A stretch of 64,000 nucleotides of DNA from Streptomyces griseiscabiei (GTDB lineage Bacteria; Actinomycetota; Actinomycetes; Streptomycetales; Streptomycetaceae): NCBI RefSeq assembly GCF_020010925.1, contig NZ_JAGJBZ010000002.1, positions 2,976,001-3,040,000 of the forward strand, read 5' to 3'. This document shows positions 1 through 8,390 of the stretch, piece by piece. Numbering within the stretch: position 1 is the stretch's first letter; every line of letters begins with the position of its first letter. Both the position numbers and the translations under genes were made by a program. The notes beneath the pieces were generated by a model that ran no database searches, was not told the origin of the DNA, and worked only from the letters and a program-made list of their open reading frames with translations.

Positions 1-171
1 AAGGAGACCTGGCTGGAGTCCGCCGCGATCTACGGCGGCAAGTACCTCGTCGGCGCACGCTGGGTCGTCAGCGCCAAGCCGGAACTGCTGGAGGGGCTGC
101 GGGCCAAGCTCGGCGGGACCGTGCGCGAACTGAGCGGCCTGGGCCCCAGCCCGGCCCCGAGCACGTCGTAG
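1..171 (+). CDS. C-terminal fragment of an unidentified protein
   Basis: The reading frame is open from the first base of the window to a TAG stop and encodes the last 56 residues of a protein whose start lies outside. The visible end contains GGKYLVGARWVV followed by a lysine, leucine and glycine-rich stretch and a short proline and serine-rich tail. Codon third positions are almost all G or C, as in the neighbouring genes, so it is very probably coding. I do not recognise the family from this fragment. It ends 81 bp before the copper-resistance gene downstream on the same strand. Confidence 0.6.
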   Translation, partial: KETWLESAAIYGGKYLVGARWVVSAKPELLEGLRAKLGGTVRELSGLGPSPAPSTS

Positions 172-252
172 CACCCGGAGCGACCTCGCCACCACCCCCT
201 CCACGTGCGGTCCTGCCCGCACGTGCCCCCACCCCTCCGGAGGCTGCTTCCC

Positions 253-2205
253 ATGCACACGGCATCGCGCCGGGCCAGGACACCGCTGACCGCGCTGCTG
301 CTGGTCGGCGCCGTACTCGCCCTCCTCCTCGGCGGCGCGGGACCCGCCTCCGCGCACGCCGCCCTGAGCGATTGCGACCCGGCCGACACCGCCGTCCTCA
401 AGACGGCCCCGACCCAGGTGACGCTCACCTTCACCGAGGCCGTCAGCCTCTCCGACGGCTCCCTGCGCGTGCTGTCGCCGAAGAACGAACGCGTGAACGA
501 CGGTCCCGTCCGGCGTGCGGACGGCCGGTCGAACACCGCCCAAGTGCCGCTCTCCGACGACCTGTCCGACGGCACCTACACCGTCGCCTGGCGCGTGGTC
601 TCCGCCGACAGCCACCCGATCGCCGGCGCGTTCACCTTCTCCATCGGGGAGCCGTCCGCCACCACCGCCGAGGTGGCGGACGGCTCCCCGGACGACACCC
701 CGCTCTCCCGCCTCTACGGAGTCTTCCGGTACATCGCCTACAGCGGTCTCGCCCTGCTCATCGGCGTCGCCGTCCTCGTCGTCGTCTGCCGCCCCGCCGG
801 CGCCGCCCTGCGCCGACTGCGCGTCCTGCTGGTGGGCGGCTGGGCGGCGCTGTTCGCCTCCACGGCCGTACTGCTGCTGCTCCGGGGTCCGTACGAGACC
901 GGTGAGGGGATCGGGGCGGTGGCCGACCTGTCGCTGCTGGGCCGGACGGCCACGGGCCGCACCGGGACCTCCCTGCTGACCCGGCTGGTGCTGCTCGCGG
1001 TCGCGGCGGTTCTCCTCGGACTGTTCCGGTCCCGGCTGCGTCGCCGCCGAACGGCCGAAAGGGCGGCCGGGGCGGGCGACCTGTTCCCGACGGGACGCCC
1101 GGTGGCTCTCCCCGTGGCTCTCTTCTCCGTGGCCCTGGCCCTCACCTGGGCCGCCGCCGAACACGCCTCGGCCGGAATCCAGGTCCCCGTGGCGATCCCG
1201 GTCTCCGTCCTGCATCTGCTGGCCATGGCGGTGTGGCTGGGCGGCCTGACCGCCCTGACCGCCGTCCTGTTCCGGGCACCCGCCGGCCCCACGCTCCCGG
1301 CGGCGGCCCTGGCCCGCTTCTCCCGGCTGGCGTTCGCCGCGGTCACCGTCCTGGTGGTCACCGGCGTGTACCAGTCCTGGCGGCAGGTCGGCTCCTGGAG
1401 CGCGCTCACCGACACCGACTACGGCCGTCTGCTCGTCCTCAAGGTCGGTGCCGTGGTGGTGGTGTTGGGGGCGGCGGCGTTCTCCCGGCGCTGGACGGCG
1501 GATCTCGGCCGGGCGCAGGGGAGCGAGGCGCTCGCCGAGGTCGAGCCGCGCGTGCGGGTGCGGGTACCCGAGAACGTGGGTGCGTCGTCCGGCGAGGGCG
1601 TCGCCCAGGGTGGTGGTGACGGTGACGGCGACGCCGGCGGTGGGGGTGTGGCGGAGCCGCGTCCCCCGTCCGGCCCCGTGGTCGACTCCGACCGCCACCG
1701 GCGCCGGCTGCGCGGGCTGCGCCGGTCGGTCGCCGTCGAGGCGGTGATCGGGGCCGTCGTGCTGGTGATCACCACGATGCTCACCGGGACCCAGCCCAGC
1801 CGCGCCGCCGCCGCGACGGGCGGCGGCGCCGGGGTGACCGGGCTGCGGCAGCCGCCCGCGAGGGTGGTGACCGTGCCCTTCGACATGGGCAAGCCGAACA
1901 GTGACGGCAAGGTGCAGCTCACCTTCGAGCCGGGCACGGTCGGCGAGAACGTCGTCGAGGCCCTGGTGTTCGGACCCGACCAAGGCGTGGCCACCGTCCC
2001 GGAGTTGCGTCTGACGCTCACTCATCGCGCCCAGCGCATCGGCCCGTTGGACGCGAAACTCGTCGACCAGGGCGGCTACTGGTCCACGGACAGCCTGCGC
2101 CTCCCGCTGCCCGGCACCTGGACGCTGCGGCTGACCGTGCGCACCACCGAGATCGACCAGGTCACCGTCACCGAGAACGTCGACATCAGGCCCCTGCCCG
2201 ACTGA
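253..2205 (+). CDS. CopC-CopD fusion copper resistance/uptake protein
   Basis: A 650-residue membrane protein. Residues 1-34 form a signal peptide ending ASA, so the mature protein begins with His35, as expected for the copper-binding CopC histidine brace. The CopC-like domain runs to about residue 130 and has a second conserved His in SADSHPI. About eight hydrophobic segments of a CopD-like domain follow (about 150-420), then a Gly and Asp-rich linker and a C-terminal beta domain as in YcnJ-type proteins. The ATG at 253 is chosen because GGAGG lies at 239-243; an upstream in-frame GTG at 205 has no such site. It converges on a DUF1775 copper gene, which supports a role in copper delivery. 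The direction of copper transport cannot be read from sequence. Confidence 0.85.
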   Translation: MHTASRRARTPLTALLLVGAVLALLLGGAGPASAHAALSDCDPADTAVLKTAPTQVTLTFTEAVSLSDGSLRVLSPKNERVNDGPVRRADGRSNTAQVPLSDDLSDGTYTVAWRVVSADSHPIAGAFTFSIGEPSATTAEVADGSPDDTPLSRLYGVFRYIAYSGLALLIGVAVLVVVCRPAGAALRRLRVLLVGGWAALFASTAVLLLLRGPYETGEGIGAVADLSLLGRTATGRTGTSLLTRLVLLAVAAVLLGLFRSRLRRRRTAERAAGAGDLFPTGRPVALPVALFSVALALTWAAAEHASAGIQVPVAIPVSVLHLLAMAVWLGGLTALTAVLFRAPAGPTLPAAALARFSRLAFAAVTVLVVTGVYQSWRQVGSWSALTDTDYGRLLVLKVGAVVVVLGAAAFSRRWTADLGRAQGSEALAEVEPRVRVRVPENVGASSGEGVAQGGGDGDGDAGGGGVAEPRPPSGPVVDSDRHRRRLRGLRRSVAVEAVIGAVVLVITTMLTGTQPSRAAAATGGGAGVTGLRQPPARVVTVPFDMGKPNSDGKVQLTFEPGTVGENVVEALVFGPDQGVATVPELRLTLTHRAQRIGPLDAKLVDQGGYWSTDSLRLPLPGTWTLRLTVRTTEIDQVTVTENVDIRPLPD

Positions 2206-2237
2206 CCGAGGCGCCCCCGCCCAAAGAGCGCCGAGGT

Positions 2238-2262
2238 GCCCCCGCCCAAAGAGGGCGGGGGC
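2238..2262. terminator. Bidirectional hairpin between two convergent copper genes
   Basis: A perfect 10-bp G+C stem (GCCCCCGCCC pairing with GGGCGGGGGC) closes a five-base AAAGA loop. It lies between the stop codons of the CopC-CopD gene and the DUF1775 gene. The left stem arm with its loop is a second copy of a direct repeat, CCCCCGCCCAAAGAG, whose first copy begins about 24 bp upstream. There is no clear T-run, which is usual for Streptomyces terminators. Confidence 0.6.
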
Positions 2263-2274
2263 AGGATCAGCCGA

Positions 2275-3057
2275 TCAGCTCTGTGGCGCGACGCCACGGC
2301 GCCTGATCAGCCACCACACCCCGCCTCCCGCGAGGAGCAGGGCCACGGCCACCCCGCCGATGACCGGGCCCGCCGAACCGCCGTCGTCCTCGGCGGCGGA
2401 GTCGGATGCGGGCTCCGACTCCGTGGCCCCGGTGGTGACTTCGGCGGCGGGTTCGGAGGCCGGTGCCGTCGGGGTCGGGGTCGTGCTCTCCGCGGTGTCC
2501 GAACCGGGGGCCGGGCCGACCGGTTCGGCGCCGGGGGCGGCCGCCTTCAGCCGCAGAACCGGCGCGGGCTGTTCGGGTTCCTCGCCGCCCGTGGGCAGTT
2601 CGATCCAGCGCGAGATCTTCCCGTCCTCGTAGACCTCGACGGTCCTGAACGCGACCTCGTTCGCGTCGGGCAACTGCCGTACCTGGATGGTGTGTTCGGC
2701 GTCGACCCCGACCTTCATGGCCGGGCCGCCGACGGTGTACCCGTCGTCGGTGGCCTTGAGCTTCCAGCCCTTGGGGGCCTCGGTGAGCCTCACATCACCG
2801 GGGGCGATGCCCTCGGGCAGGACGACGCGGAGTTCGGTGAAGCCCGCCTCGTCGGACTCGGCCTCGGAGACGAAGGTGAGGGCGACGTTCTCCGCGAGGG
2901 CCTGGGGCTTGTCGGCCTCGACCTCCGCGTGGGCGGCGGCCGGCCCGGCGAGCGCGAGGACGGCCGTCAGCGCGGCGGCCCCCACGAGCGCGGCACGACG
3001 GCCGGCCCGGGGGCGTACATATGTGGACACGCGGGGCGTGCGGAACGCGGTGGACAC
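2275..3057 (-). CDS. YcnI-like DUF1775 copper-binding protein
   Basis: A 260-residue exported protein. The signal peptide ends AAA and the mature protein starts HAEVEA; in YcnI proteins this first His is part of the copper site. The DUF1775 domain follows (about residues 48-165), then a Pro, Thr and Ala-rich linker, and one C-terminal membrane anchor ending in the basic WWLIRRRG. The GTG start is supported by AAGGA about eight bases upstream. Family members bind copper outside the membrane and sit beside CopC and CopD genes, as here. Its first roughly 260 nt are overlapped in another frame by the extended end of the upstream membrane-protein ORF. Confidence 0.85.
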   Translation of the reverse strand: MSTAFRTPRVSTYVRPRAGRRAALVGAAALTAVLALAGPAAAHAEVEADKPQALAENVALTFVSEAESDEAGFTELRVVLPEGIAPGDVRLTEAPKGWKLKATDDGYTVGGPAMKVGVDAEHTIQVRQLPDANEVAFRTVEVYEDGKISRWIELPTGGEEPEQPAPVLRLKAAAPGAEPVGPAPGSDTAESTTPTPTAPASEPAAEVTTGATESEPASDSAAEDDGGSAGPVIGGVAVALLLAGGGVWWLIRRRGVAPQS

Positions 3058-3814
3058 AGGGGAGTTCCTTGCTGGTGGGAGACGAGCCGGACCCGCGACG
3101 GACATGCCGGGGCCGGTGAAGGACCGAGGAGCGCTCCCCGCGCGGTGGTCCCCTGCGCACCACCGCGTGCTCCAGCACCTTCTTCCCCTCGGGAGGTGAC
3201 ACGGCGTACGCGCCGACGCCCTGCCGACCGTGCGGCCGGGGCAGGAACCGGTCCGGATCGGCGACGGGCCGGGGCCACACCCGGGCCAGGGCCGTGGCGG
3301 CGGCCCCGGCCAGCGTGCGCAGTGTGCCGAGCGCGGCGGTCAGCCGGGCGTCCGCCCGGTGCAGCAGCCAGGCCACGGCCAGCGCGGCGGCCAGGTGCAC
3401 CGTCGTCATCGCCGCCCCGGCGTGATGCCAGGCGTGCCCGTCCCCCGCCATCGTGGCGAGGTGCCCGGCGTGCCCCGCGTCCGCCATGTGTGCCAGGTCC
3501 GCCGTGTGCCCCGGCATCGCCGAGGGCGGGTCGCCGTCGGCGCGGGACAGCGCCAGATGCAGCACTCCCTGTGCGGCCAGCGTGAACACGACGGTCGCGG
3601 TCGACGAGTAGCGCCGCCGCGCGAGCGGCCACACCGCGGCGCACTGGGCCACGACCAGCGCGCCCAACAGCCGCCAGGGCACCGACTCTTCGGTGATCGC
3701 GTGGTGGCCGAGGACGGCGAGCACGGTGCCGAGCACGGCGAACAGTCCGGCCCGCGCGCACGCTCCCGCACGGCTGGCCGGACCCTCTCCGGGACGCCGG
3801 TCACACCCGGTCAT
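2795..3814 (-). CDS. Membrane protein of the copper/oxidase operon, with run-on 3' end
   Basis: The first roughly 190 residues have several hydrophobic segments and a His and Met-rich stretch (around GHTADLAHMADAGHAGHL) that could bind metal; no named family is recognised. The segment near residues 130-170 and an RGPPRGE tail resemble the other membrane protein encoded at 7476-8147, so the two look paralogous. The ATG overlaps the preceding small ORF as TGATG, indicating coupling. No stop occurs until deep inside the DUF1775 gene, so the last roughly 90 residues are Arg and Gly-rich out-of-frame sequence. Either the natural stop has been lost or a frameshift is present; the functional protein probably covers only about residues 1-240. 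Confidence 0.55.
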   Translation of the reverse strand: MTGCDRRPGEGPASRAGACARAGLFAVLGTVLAVLGHHAITEESVPWRLLGALVVAQCAAVWPLARRRYSSTATVVFTLAAQGVLHLALSRADGDPPSAMPGHTADLAHMADAGHAGHLATMAGDGHAWHHAGAAMTTVHLAAALAVAWLLHRADARLTAALGTLRTLAGAAATALARVWPRPVADPDRFLPRPHGRQGVGAYAVSPPEGKKVLEHAVVRRGPPRGERSSVLHRPRHVRRGSGSSPTSKELPCVHRVPHAPRVHICTPPGRPSCRARGGRRADGRPRARRAGRRPRGGRGRQAPGPRGERRPHLRLRGRVRRGGLHRTPRRPARGHRPR

Positions 3815-3909
3815 CACGGCCGGGCGAGCCGGTGGGTGGCAGGGGCGCTCATCTCGTCGAATACGTCGGGCCGCTCGGGCTCGTTCACAGCGGTGCCGGG
3901 GTGCGTCAT
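3814..3909 (-). CDS. Possible 31-residue coupled small protein
   Basis: A short ORF beginning MTHPGTAVNEPERPD is squeezed between the DsbA-like gene and the membrane-protein gene. Its ATG overlaps the DsbA stop (ATGA) and its TGA overlaps the next ATG (TGATG), the arrangement of a genuine operon member. About 28 of 31 third codon positions are G or C. It is hydrophilic with no membrane segment. It could be only a translational coupler, so function and expression are unknown. Confidence 0.4.
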   Translation of the reverse strand: MTHPGTAVNEPERPDVFDEMSAPATHRLARP

Positions 3910-4592
3910 CGGCCGGCGGCCTCCAGTCGCTCGTCGATGAGGGCCTTGAACGCCTCGTAGGAGCCGGGTGTCCGGATCATCGTGCCGTCGACGAAGAAGG
4001 TCGGGGTGCCCTGGACACCCAGGCCGAGCCCGTCGCGCTGGTCCGCCCGGACGCGTCCGGCCGTCTCCGGATCGGCGAAGTCGGTGTCGTACCGCCGCAT
4101 GTCCAGGCCCAGTTCCTCGGCGAGGCCGCGGAAGACGGACGCCTTCCACTCCTGGGACTCGCCCCACTCCTCCTGGGTGGTGAAGAGCTTGCGGTACATG
4201 CCCTCGAACTCGCCCTGCCGGGCGGCGGCTTCGGCGGCGCGCGCCGCGGGCTCGGCGTTGCGGTGGCCCGGCATGGGGAAGTAGCGGGCGACGAAGGTGA
4301 CCCGGTCGCCGTACTCCTCGCGCAGCCGCTCCACGACCGGGTACATCGCGCCGCACGCCTCGCACTCGAAGTCGAGGAACTCCACGACGGTCAGCTCGCT
4401 CTTCTCCGGCCGGGTGAGACGGTGACTGGTGTCCCGGACGGGCATGGCCTCGGCGGCGGGTTTCACGTCCAGGCCGCCGGAGTCCCGGCCGCCGGGTGAG
4501 ACCAGCACGAACGTGCCGAGCGCGGCGGCGAACGCGGCCACGATCACCGCGGCGGCGAACAGGTGCTTCTTCAGCTCGTTGAACTTCTTCAT
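3906..4592 (-). CDS. DsbA-family membrane-anchored thioredoxin
   Basis: A 228-residue protein with one N-terminal membrane anchor (about residues 10-30) and an extracellular thioredoxin-fold domain. The active site is FECEACGAMYP, that is C-E-A-C where many DsbA proteins have CPHC or CPYC, and the conserved cis-proline loop is GTPTFFVDG. The expected role is thiol-disulfide exchange outside the membrane, perhaps keeping copper-site cysteines of cytochrome oxidase or copper carriers reduced. The ATG at 4592 overlaps the stop of the CtaG-like gene (ATGA); the much longer upstream frame is only the shadow of the repeat-rich CtaG tail. Confidence 0.8.
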   Translation of the reverse strand: MKKFNELKKHLFAAAVIVAAFAAALGTFVLVSPGGRDSGGLDVKPAAEAMPVRDTSHRLTRPEKSELTVVEFLDFECEACGAMYPVVERLREEYGDRVTFVARYFPMPGHRNAEPAARAAEAAARQGEFEGMYRKLFTTQEEWGESQEWKASVFRGLAEELGLDMRRYDTDFADPETAGRVRADQRDGLGLGVQGTPTFFVDGTMIRTPGSYEAFKALIDERLEAAGR

Positions 4593-6796
4593 GATTCCTC
4601 GGGCGTCGTGGGCGTCGTGGGCGTCGTGGGCGTCGTACGTGTCGTGGGCGTTGCGGGAGAGCCGGGTGGGACAGGTGAGTTGGGCGCGGCGGGCCGGGCG
4701 GGCCGGGCGGGCCGGGCGGGCCGGGCCGGGCGGCGGTCGCGGGCGTGGAGGCTCGCCAGGTAGGCGTTGTAGGCGGCGAGGGGGTCGCCCGCGTCGCCGC
4801 GGTCGATCTGCCGGTCGACCCGGCGGGCCTCGCGCTGGTCGGAGCGGACCCACTGGACGGCCAGGATGATCGTGGTGATCAGGACGGGGATGTCCCCGGT
4901 GGCCCAGGCGATCGCACCCGCGTCGTACTGGTCGTCCAGCGGCTCCGGCACCCACGGCCGGTCCAGCAGCGACCACCAGCCCTCACCGATCAGGGCGGTG
5001 GAACTCATCAGCGAGATGCTGAACCACGAGTGGAACGGCATCGTCAGGATCAGCACGAACAGCCGTCCCAGATGCGGCGGCCGACGCGGGCCCGGATCGA
5101 TGCCGATGACGACCCAGAAGAACAGCAGCCCGGCGGCCAGGAAGTGCAGCAGCATGACCACATGGCCGAGGTGGCTGCGCATCAGCGTCTCGAACAGCGA
5201 GGTGTGGTAGACCGCGAAGGCGCTGCCGACGAACAGGACGCTCGCCACCACCGGATGCGAGAGCAGCTTCACGTAGCGGCTCCGCAGGAGCTTCAGCAGC
5301 ATCTCGCGCGGCCCGTCCGGCTCGCCCCGGGGCGCGGCGGGCAGGGCCCGCAGGGCGAGGGTGGCGGGCGCGCCGAGGACGAGCAGGATCGGCACCGTCA
5401 TCGCGAGGATCATGTGCTGGCCCATGTGCACGCTGAACAGCACCTTGCCGTACACGGCCAGCCCGCTCATCGTCGCCACCACGGTCACCGCGAGGCCCAG
5501 CAGCCAGGAGACCGTGCGCCCGACCGGCCACTTGTCGCCCCGGGCGCGCAACTTCCGTACGCCCGCCAGGTACAGCAGCGCCGCGGCGGCCGTACCGAAG
5601 GCGAACAGCGGGTCGAAGTGCCACTGGGTGAACAGCGGGGTCCACGGGAAGTCGCCGAGCGGCGGCGGCATCGCGAAGCCCAGGAGTTCCTCGGCGGGTG
5701 AGACGGCCGCGTCGCCCGCTCCCGGCGGCGGGGTGCGGGACAGGCCGACGGCGAGGCCCATGGCGGTGGCCATGAGCAGCAGTTCACCGGCCGCCAGCCG
5801 CACGAACGCGCCCGGGCCGCCGTCCCGCAGGGCGGGCAGCGCGCGACGCCGGTGCCAGTGGCCGACGCAGCCGAGCAGGACGAGGGCCAGCGCCTTGCCG
5901 AGCACCATCAGCCCGTACCGGCTGGTGAACAGCTCGCCCGGGGACGGGAGCCGGACGACCGTGTTGACGACACCGCTGGCCGCGACCGCGACCAGGGCCC
6001 CGGCGGCGAGCGGGCCGAAGCGCCGGGCCGCGTCCGCCGCGCCCTCCTCCCGGCGCGCGACGACCACCAGGAGGAAGAGCAGACCGCCGACCCACACGGC
6101 CGCGCCGACCATGTGCAGGGCGAGGCTGGTGACGGCGGCGTCGTGATCGCCGGCCGCGGCCGAGTGGCCGGTGAAGACGGGCGGCAGGAGCCCGGCGAGG
6201 GCGACCAGGAGCGCGAGCCGTGCCCAGCGGGCGGTGGAGACGCCCACGCAGCAGGTCGCGATCAGCGCCGCCGCACCCGTCATCAGCGCGTACGAGCGGC
6301 CCTGGGCGTCCGTGACGACGAAGTCCGCCAGCACGGCCGGGTCCATGACCTCGCCGACGGGCCGGGCGAACAGGTCCGAGAGCGTGAACACGAGGGTGGC
6401 GGCCGACGCGACCGCCCAGGACGCCGCTGCCACCACGGCCCAGTCGAGATAGCGCGACTGCGTCGTGCCGAGCCGTCCGCCGCCCGGCAGCAGCACCACG
6501 ACCAGCAGCAGCGCGCCGACGGTCGCCACGGCCGACGCGTCCGCCACCGTACGGGCCACCGGCAGCCCCCACGCGGTCCACGCCCCGGCGTCCCCGATCC
6601 CCGGAACCGCGACCGCGCCACCGCCCCCGACCCGAACGGCGACCACCGTCACGACGACGGCGAGACCGAGCGCCGAGGCCAGGAGCAGGGGCAGGGGCAG
6701 GGGCAGCGGAGAGCACCACCTTGGCCTTGCCTTCCCCCGGGCGGCCGTCTCGCCGGCCGACCCGTTGATCATTTCCGCGGTCCGCTCACTCGCCAT
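4589..6796 (-). CDS. ctaG: CopD-CtaG fusion, cytochrome c oxidase assembly membrane protein
   Basis: A 735-residue polytopic protein. After a basic N-terminus about six hydrophobic segments form a CopD-like half, including LHMVGAAVWVGGLLF and a GHWHRRR loop. From about residue 380 a caa3-type CtaG domain follows with FTQWHFDPLF, HMGQHMILAM and HSWFSISLMS, whose His and Met residues are typical of copper insertion factors. The last roughly 60 residues are low-complexity Ala-Arg-Pro and Thr-Pro repeats. The start overlaps the preceding CopC gene by 11 bp and the stop overlaps the DsbA start, so CopC, CtaG, DsbA and the downstream genes form one operon, most likely for copper loading of cytochrome oxidase. 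Confidence 0.85.
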   Translation of the reverse strand: MASERTAEMINGSAGETAARGKARPRWCSPLPLPLPLLLASALGLAVVVTVVAVRVGGGGAVAVPGIGDAGAWTAWGLPVARTVADASAVATVGALLLVVVLLPGGGRLGTTQSRYLDWAVVAAASWAVASAATLVFTLSDLFARPVGEVMDPAVLADFVVTDAQGRSYALMTGAAALIATCCVGVSTARWARLALLVALAGLLPPVFTGHSAAAGDHDAAVTSLALHMVGAAVWVGGLLFLLVVVARREEGAADAARRFGPLAAGALVAVAASGVVNTVVRLPSPGELFTSRYGLMVLGKALALVLLGCVGHWHRRRALPALRDGGPGAFVRLAAGELLLMATAMGLAVGLSRTPPPGAGDAAVSPAEELLGFAMPPPLGDFPWTPLFTQWHFDPLFAFGTAAAALLYLAGVRKLRARGDKWPVGRTVSWLLGLAVTVVATMSGLAVYGKVLFSVHMGQHMILAMTVPILLVLGAPATLALRALPAAPRGEPDGPREMLLKLLRSRYVKLLSHPVVASVLFVGSAFAVYHTSLFETLMRSHLGHVVMLLHFLAAGLLFFWVVIGIDPGPRRPPHLGRLFVLILTMPFHSWFSISLMSSTALIGEGWWSLLDRPWVPEPLDDQYDAGAIAWATGDIPVLITTIILAVQWVRSDQREARRVDRQIDRGDAGDPLAAYNAYLASLHARDRRPARPARPARPARPAAPNSPVPPGSPATPTTRTTPTTPTTPTTPEES
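4601..4733. repeat. Two 9-bp tandem repeat blocks in the CtaG tail
   Basis: Two short arrays lie within the end of the CtaG-like gene. At about 4601-4651 the unit is GGGCGTCGT with small variations, and at about 4690-4733 the unit is GGGCCGGGC. On the coding strand they give alternating Thr-Pro and Ala-Arg-Pro repeats. The 9-bp period keeps the frame when copy number changes, so these are likely length-variable coding microsatellites. Confidence 0.85.
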
Positions 6797-7388
6797 GACC
6801 GGCCCGCTTCCGCCGCGCCAGGTACGCGCCCCCGCCCGCCGCCAGGAGCAGCGCGCCCCCGCCGGCCAGCGCGACCACCGGGGCGCCGGCGGTCGACCCG
6901 CCCTCCTCGCCTCTCTCCTCCTTCTTGTCCTTCTTGTCCTTCTCGGTGGTGCCGGTGGGCTGTGCCGTTCCCGGTGACGGGCTCGCGTCGCCCGCTTCCT
7001 CCACCGTGAACGTGTAGGAGCCGGAGACCGGATGCCCGTCGGCGGAGACCACCCGGTACCCCACGGTGTAGCGCCCCGACGGTGACCCCGGGCCGAGCGC
7101 GAGGGTGACCGTCCGCCCGTCGACCCGGGGGGCGCCCGCTGACGCGGACTTCCCGTCGGGCCCGGTGACGGCGACCTTGGCGTACTTCTGTGTCATCTCG
7201 TCGCTGAAGGTCAGCGTGACGCGCGTGGGCGGTGCGGTGAGGGAGGTGTTCCTGCCCGGGGAACCGTCGTCGAGCGCGGTGTGGGCCACGGCTTGTGGGC
7301 CGGTGGCGGCGAGGACCGCCAGGGCGGTCGCGGGTACGGCCAGGACGCGTGCCGCGCTGCGGGCGGCACGCCGGTGGAGGGCGTTCAT
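6786..7388 (-). CDS. CopC-domain copper-binding protein with membrane anchor
   Basis: A 200-residue exported protein. The signal peptide ends near AVAHTALDD, placing a His at or near the mature N-terminus. The CopC beta-sandwich runs to about residue 130 and contains SADGHPVSGSYTF, matching the second copper His region. A Lys and Glu-rich spacer (TEKDKKDKKEERGEE) leads to one C-terminal membrane span ending ARRKRAGHGE. It is the first gene of the operon that continues into the CopD-CtaG fusion, with an 11-bp overlap. It probably hands copper to the CopD or CtaG part. The identity is clear; the metal oxidation state is not. Confidence 0.85.
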   Translation of the reverse strand: MNALHRRAARSAARVLAVPATALAVLAATGPQAVAHTALDDGSPGRNTSLTAPPTRVTLTFSDEMTQKYAKVAVTGPDGKSASAGAPRVDGRTVTLALGPGSPSGRYTVGYRVVSADGHPVSGSYTFTVEEAGDASPSPGTAQPTGTTEKDKKDKKEERGEEGGSTAGAPVVALAGGGALLLAAGGGAYLARRKRAGHGE

Positions 7389-7475
7389 GGTGCGGGACTC
7401 TCTGTGTCCCCCGGCAGGGAGACGGCCGGGGCGAGGGGACCGGCGTGCCCGGCGGCAGGCCTCACCCCATGCCCG

Positions 7476-8147
7476 TCAGGGCAGGCGAGGACCGCCGGTC
7501 GGCATCGGCCGGAGAAGGACGAACGGGCCGTGCCCGAGACGCGGGGGAGCCCGGCCCTCGTTCAGCCGCGCCGGCAGCGCCGACCTCGGCGGCGCGCCGC
7601 TCTCCGGCATCGCGGGCTGCGGCCCGGCCTCGTGACGGCCGCTCAGCAGCGGCCACAGGAACACCAGCAGACGCCGTACGAACGTCAGCAGCGACCTGCT
7701 CTGCCACAGCAGACGCTCGGCGAGGCCCAGCAGACGGGCGGAGAGCAGCAGCGTGACCACATGACCGGCCAGCAGCACGCCGCTGGGCGGGCCGGAGGCG
7801 GCCTGGTGCTCCAGCAGGGCGGCGGGGCCACCGCCGGTACCCTCCCGCGCGGCGATCGCCGTGCACGCCCCGGGGAGGGCGTACGCCGCGTGGTAGGCGA
7901 GCTGCGCGGCGGTGAACACGCCCAGCAGCTGGGTGTCCGTCAGCCTGCGCCGGGTCAGTACCGCCGCACCGGGCACGGCCACCGCCGCCATGCCGGCCAC
8001 GATGATCCACCGGGGGACATGGCACTGCGCCAGCACATGTCCGGCCAGCGGCAGCAGCACGCACAGCACCGCCAGCACACCGGCCCGCAGCCCACGCAGC
8101 CCACCGGAAGCCGGGGAGCCGGCTCCTCGTGGAGAGTGCGGAAGCAT
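7476..8147 (-). CDS. Polytopic membrane protein of the copper locus
   Basis: A 223-residue protein with about four or five hydrophobic segments in residues 20-165 and a basic, proline-rich C-terminal tail. It shares its layout and a segment like SARLLGLAERLLWQSRSLL with the membrane protein at 3814 and less, suggesting paralogy. I recognise no catalytic motif or named family. It lies 87 bp upstream of the CopC gene on the same strand and could be co-transcribed with it. Its C-terminal region (residues about 190-223) is weakly supported by composition alone. Confidence 0.6.
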   Translation of the reverse strand: MLPHSPRGAGSPASGGLRGLRAGVLAVLCVLLPLAGHVLAQCHVPRWIIVAGMAAVAVPGAAVLTRRRLTDTQLLGVFTAAQLAYHAAYALPGACTAIAAREGTGGGPAALLEHQAASGPPSGVLLAGHVVTLLLSARLLGLAERLLWQSRSLLTFVRRLLVFLWPLLSGRHEAGPQPAMPESGAPPRSALPARLNEGRAPPRLGHGPFVLLRPMPTGGPRLP

Positions 8148-8390
8148 GCGTGGGGACTTTCGACAGCCGTCCGGGGCGGACGGGGAGCGGACGTCACGGG
8201 CGGACGAGGTGGACCGACGACCCGGGCGGACGATCCGGGCGGACGATCCGGCCGCGGGCCACGAGCAGCGTACCGACCACCGTGCCCCTCCTCGGCGACG
8301 GGGGCGGCGGGCAGCCCACGGCGGTCGGCCGCCGCTGCGTCGTGTGGCACGTTCTACGTCCCACCGGCCTCGACGGCCCGCGTGGGCGCG

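Noticed and set aside
4600..4735. CRISPR-like array
   Set aside because: The repeats are 9 bp, without spacers, and lie in frame inside the CtaG-like gene. They are coding microsatellites.
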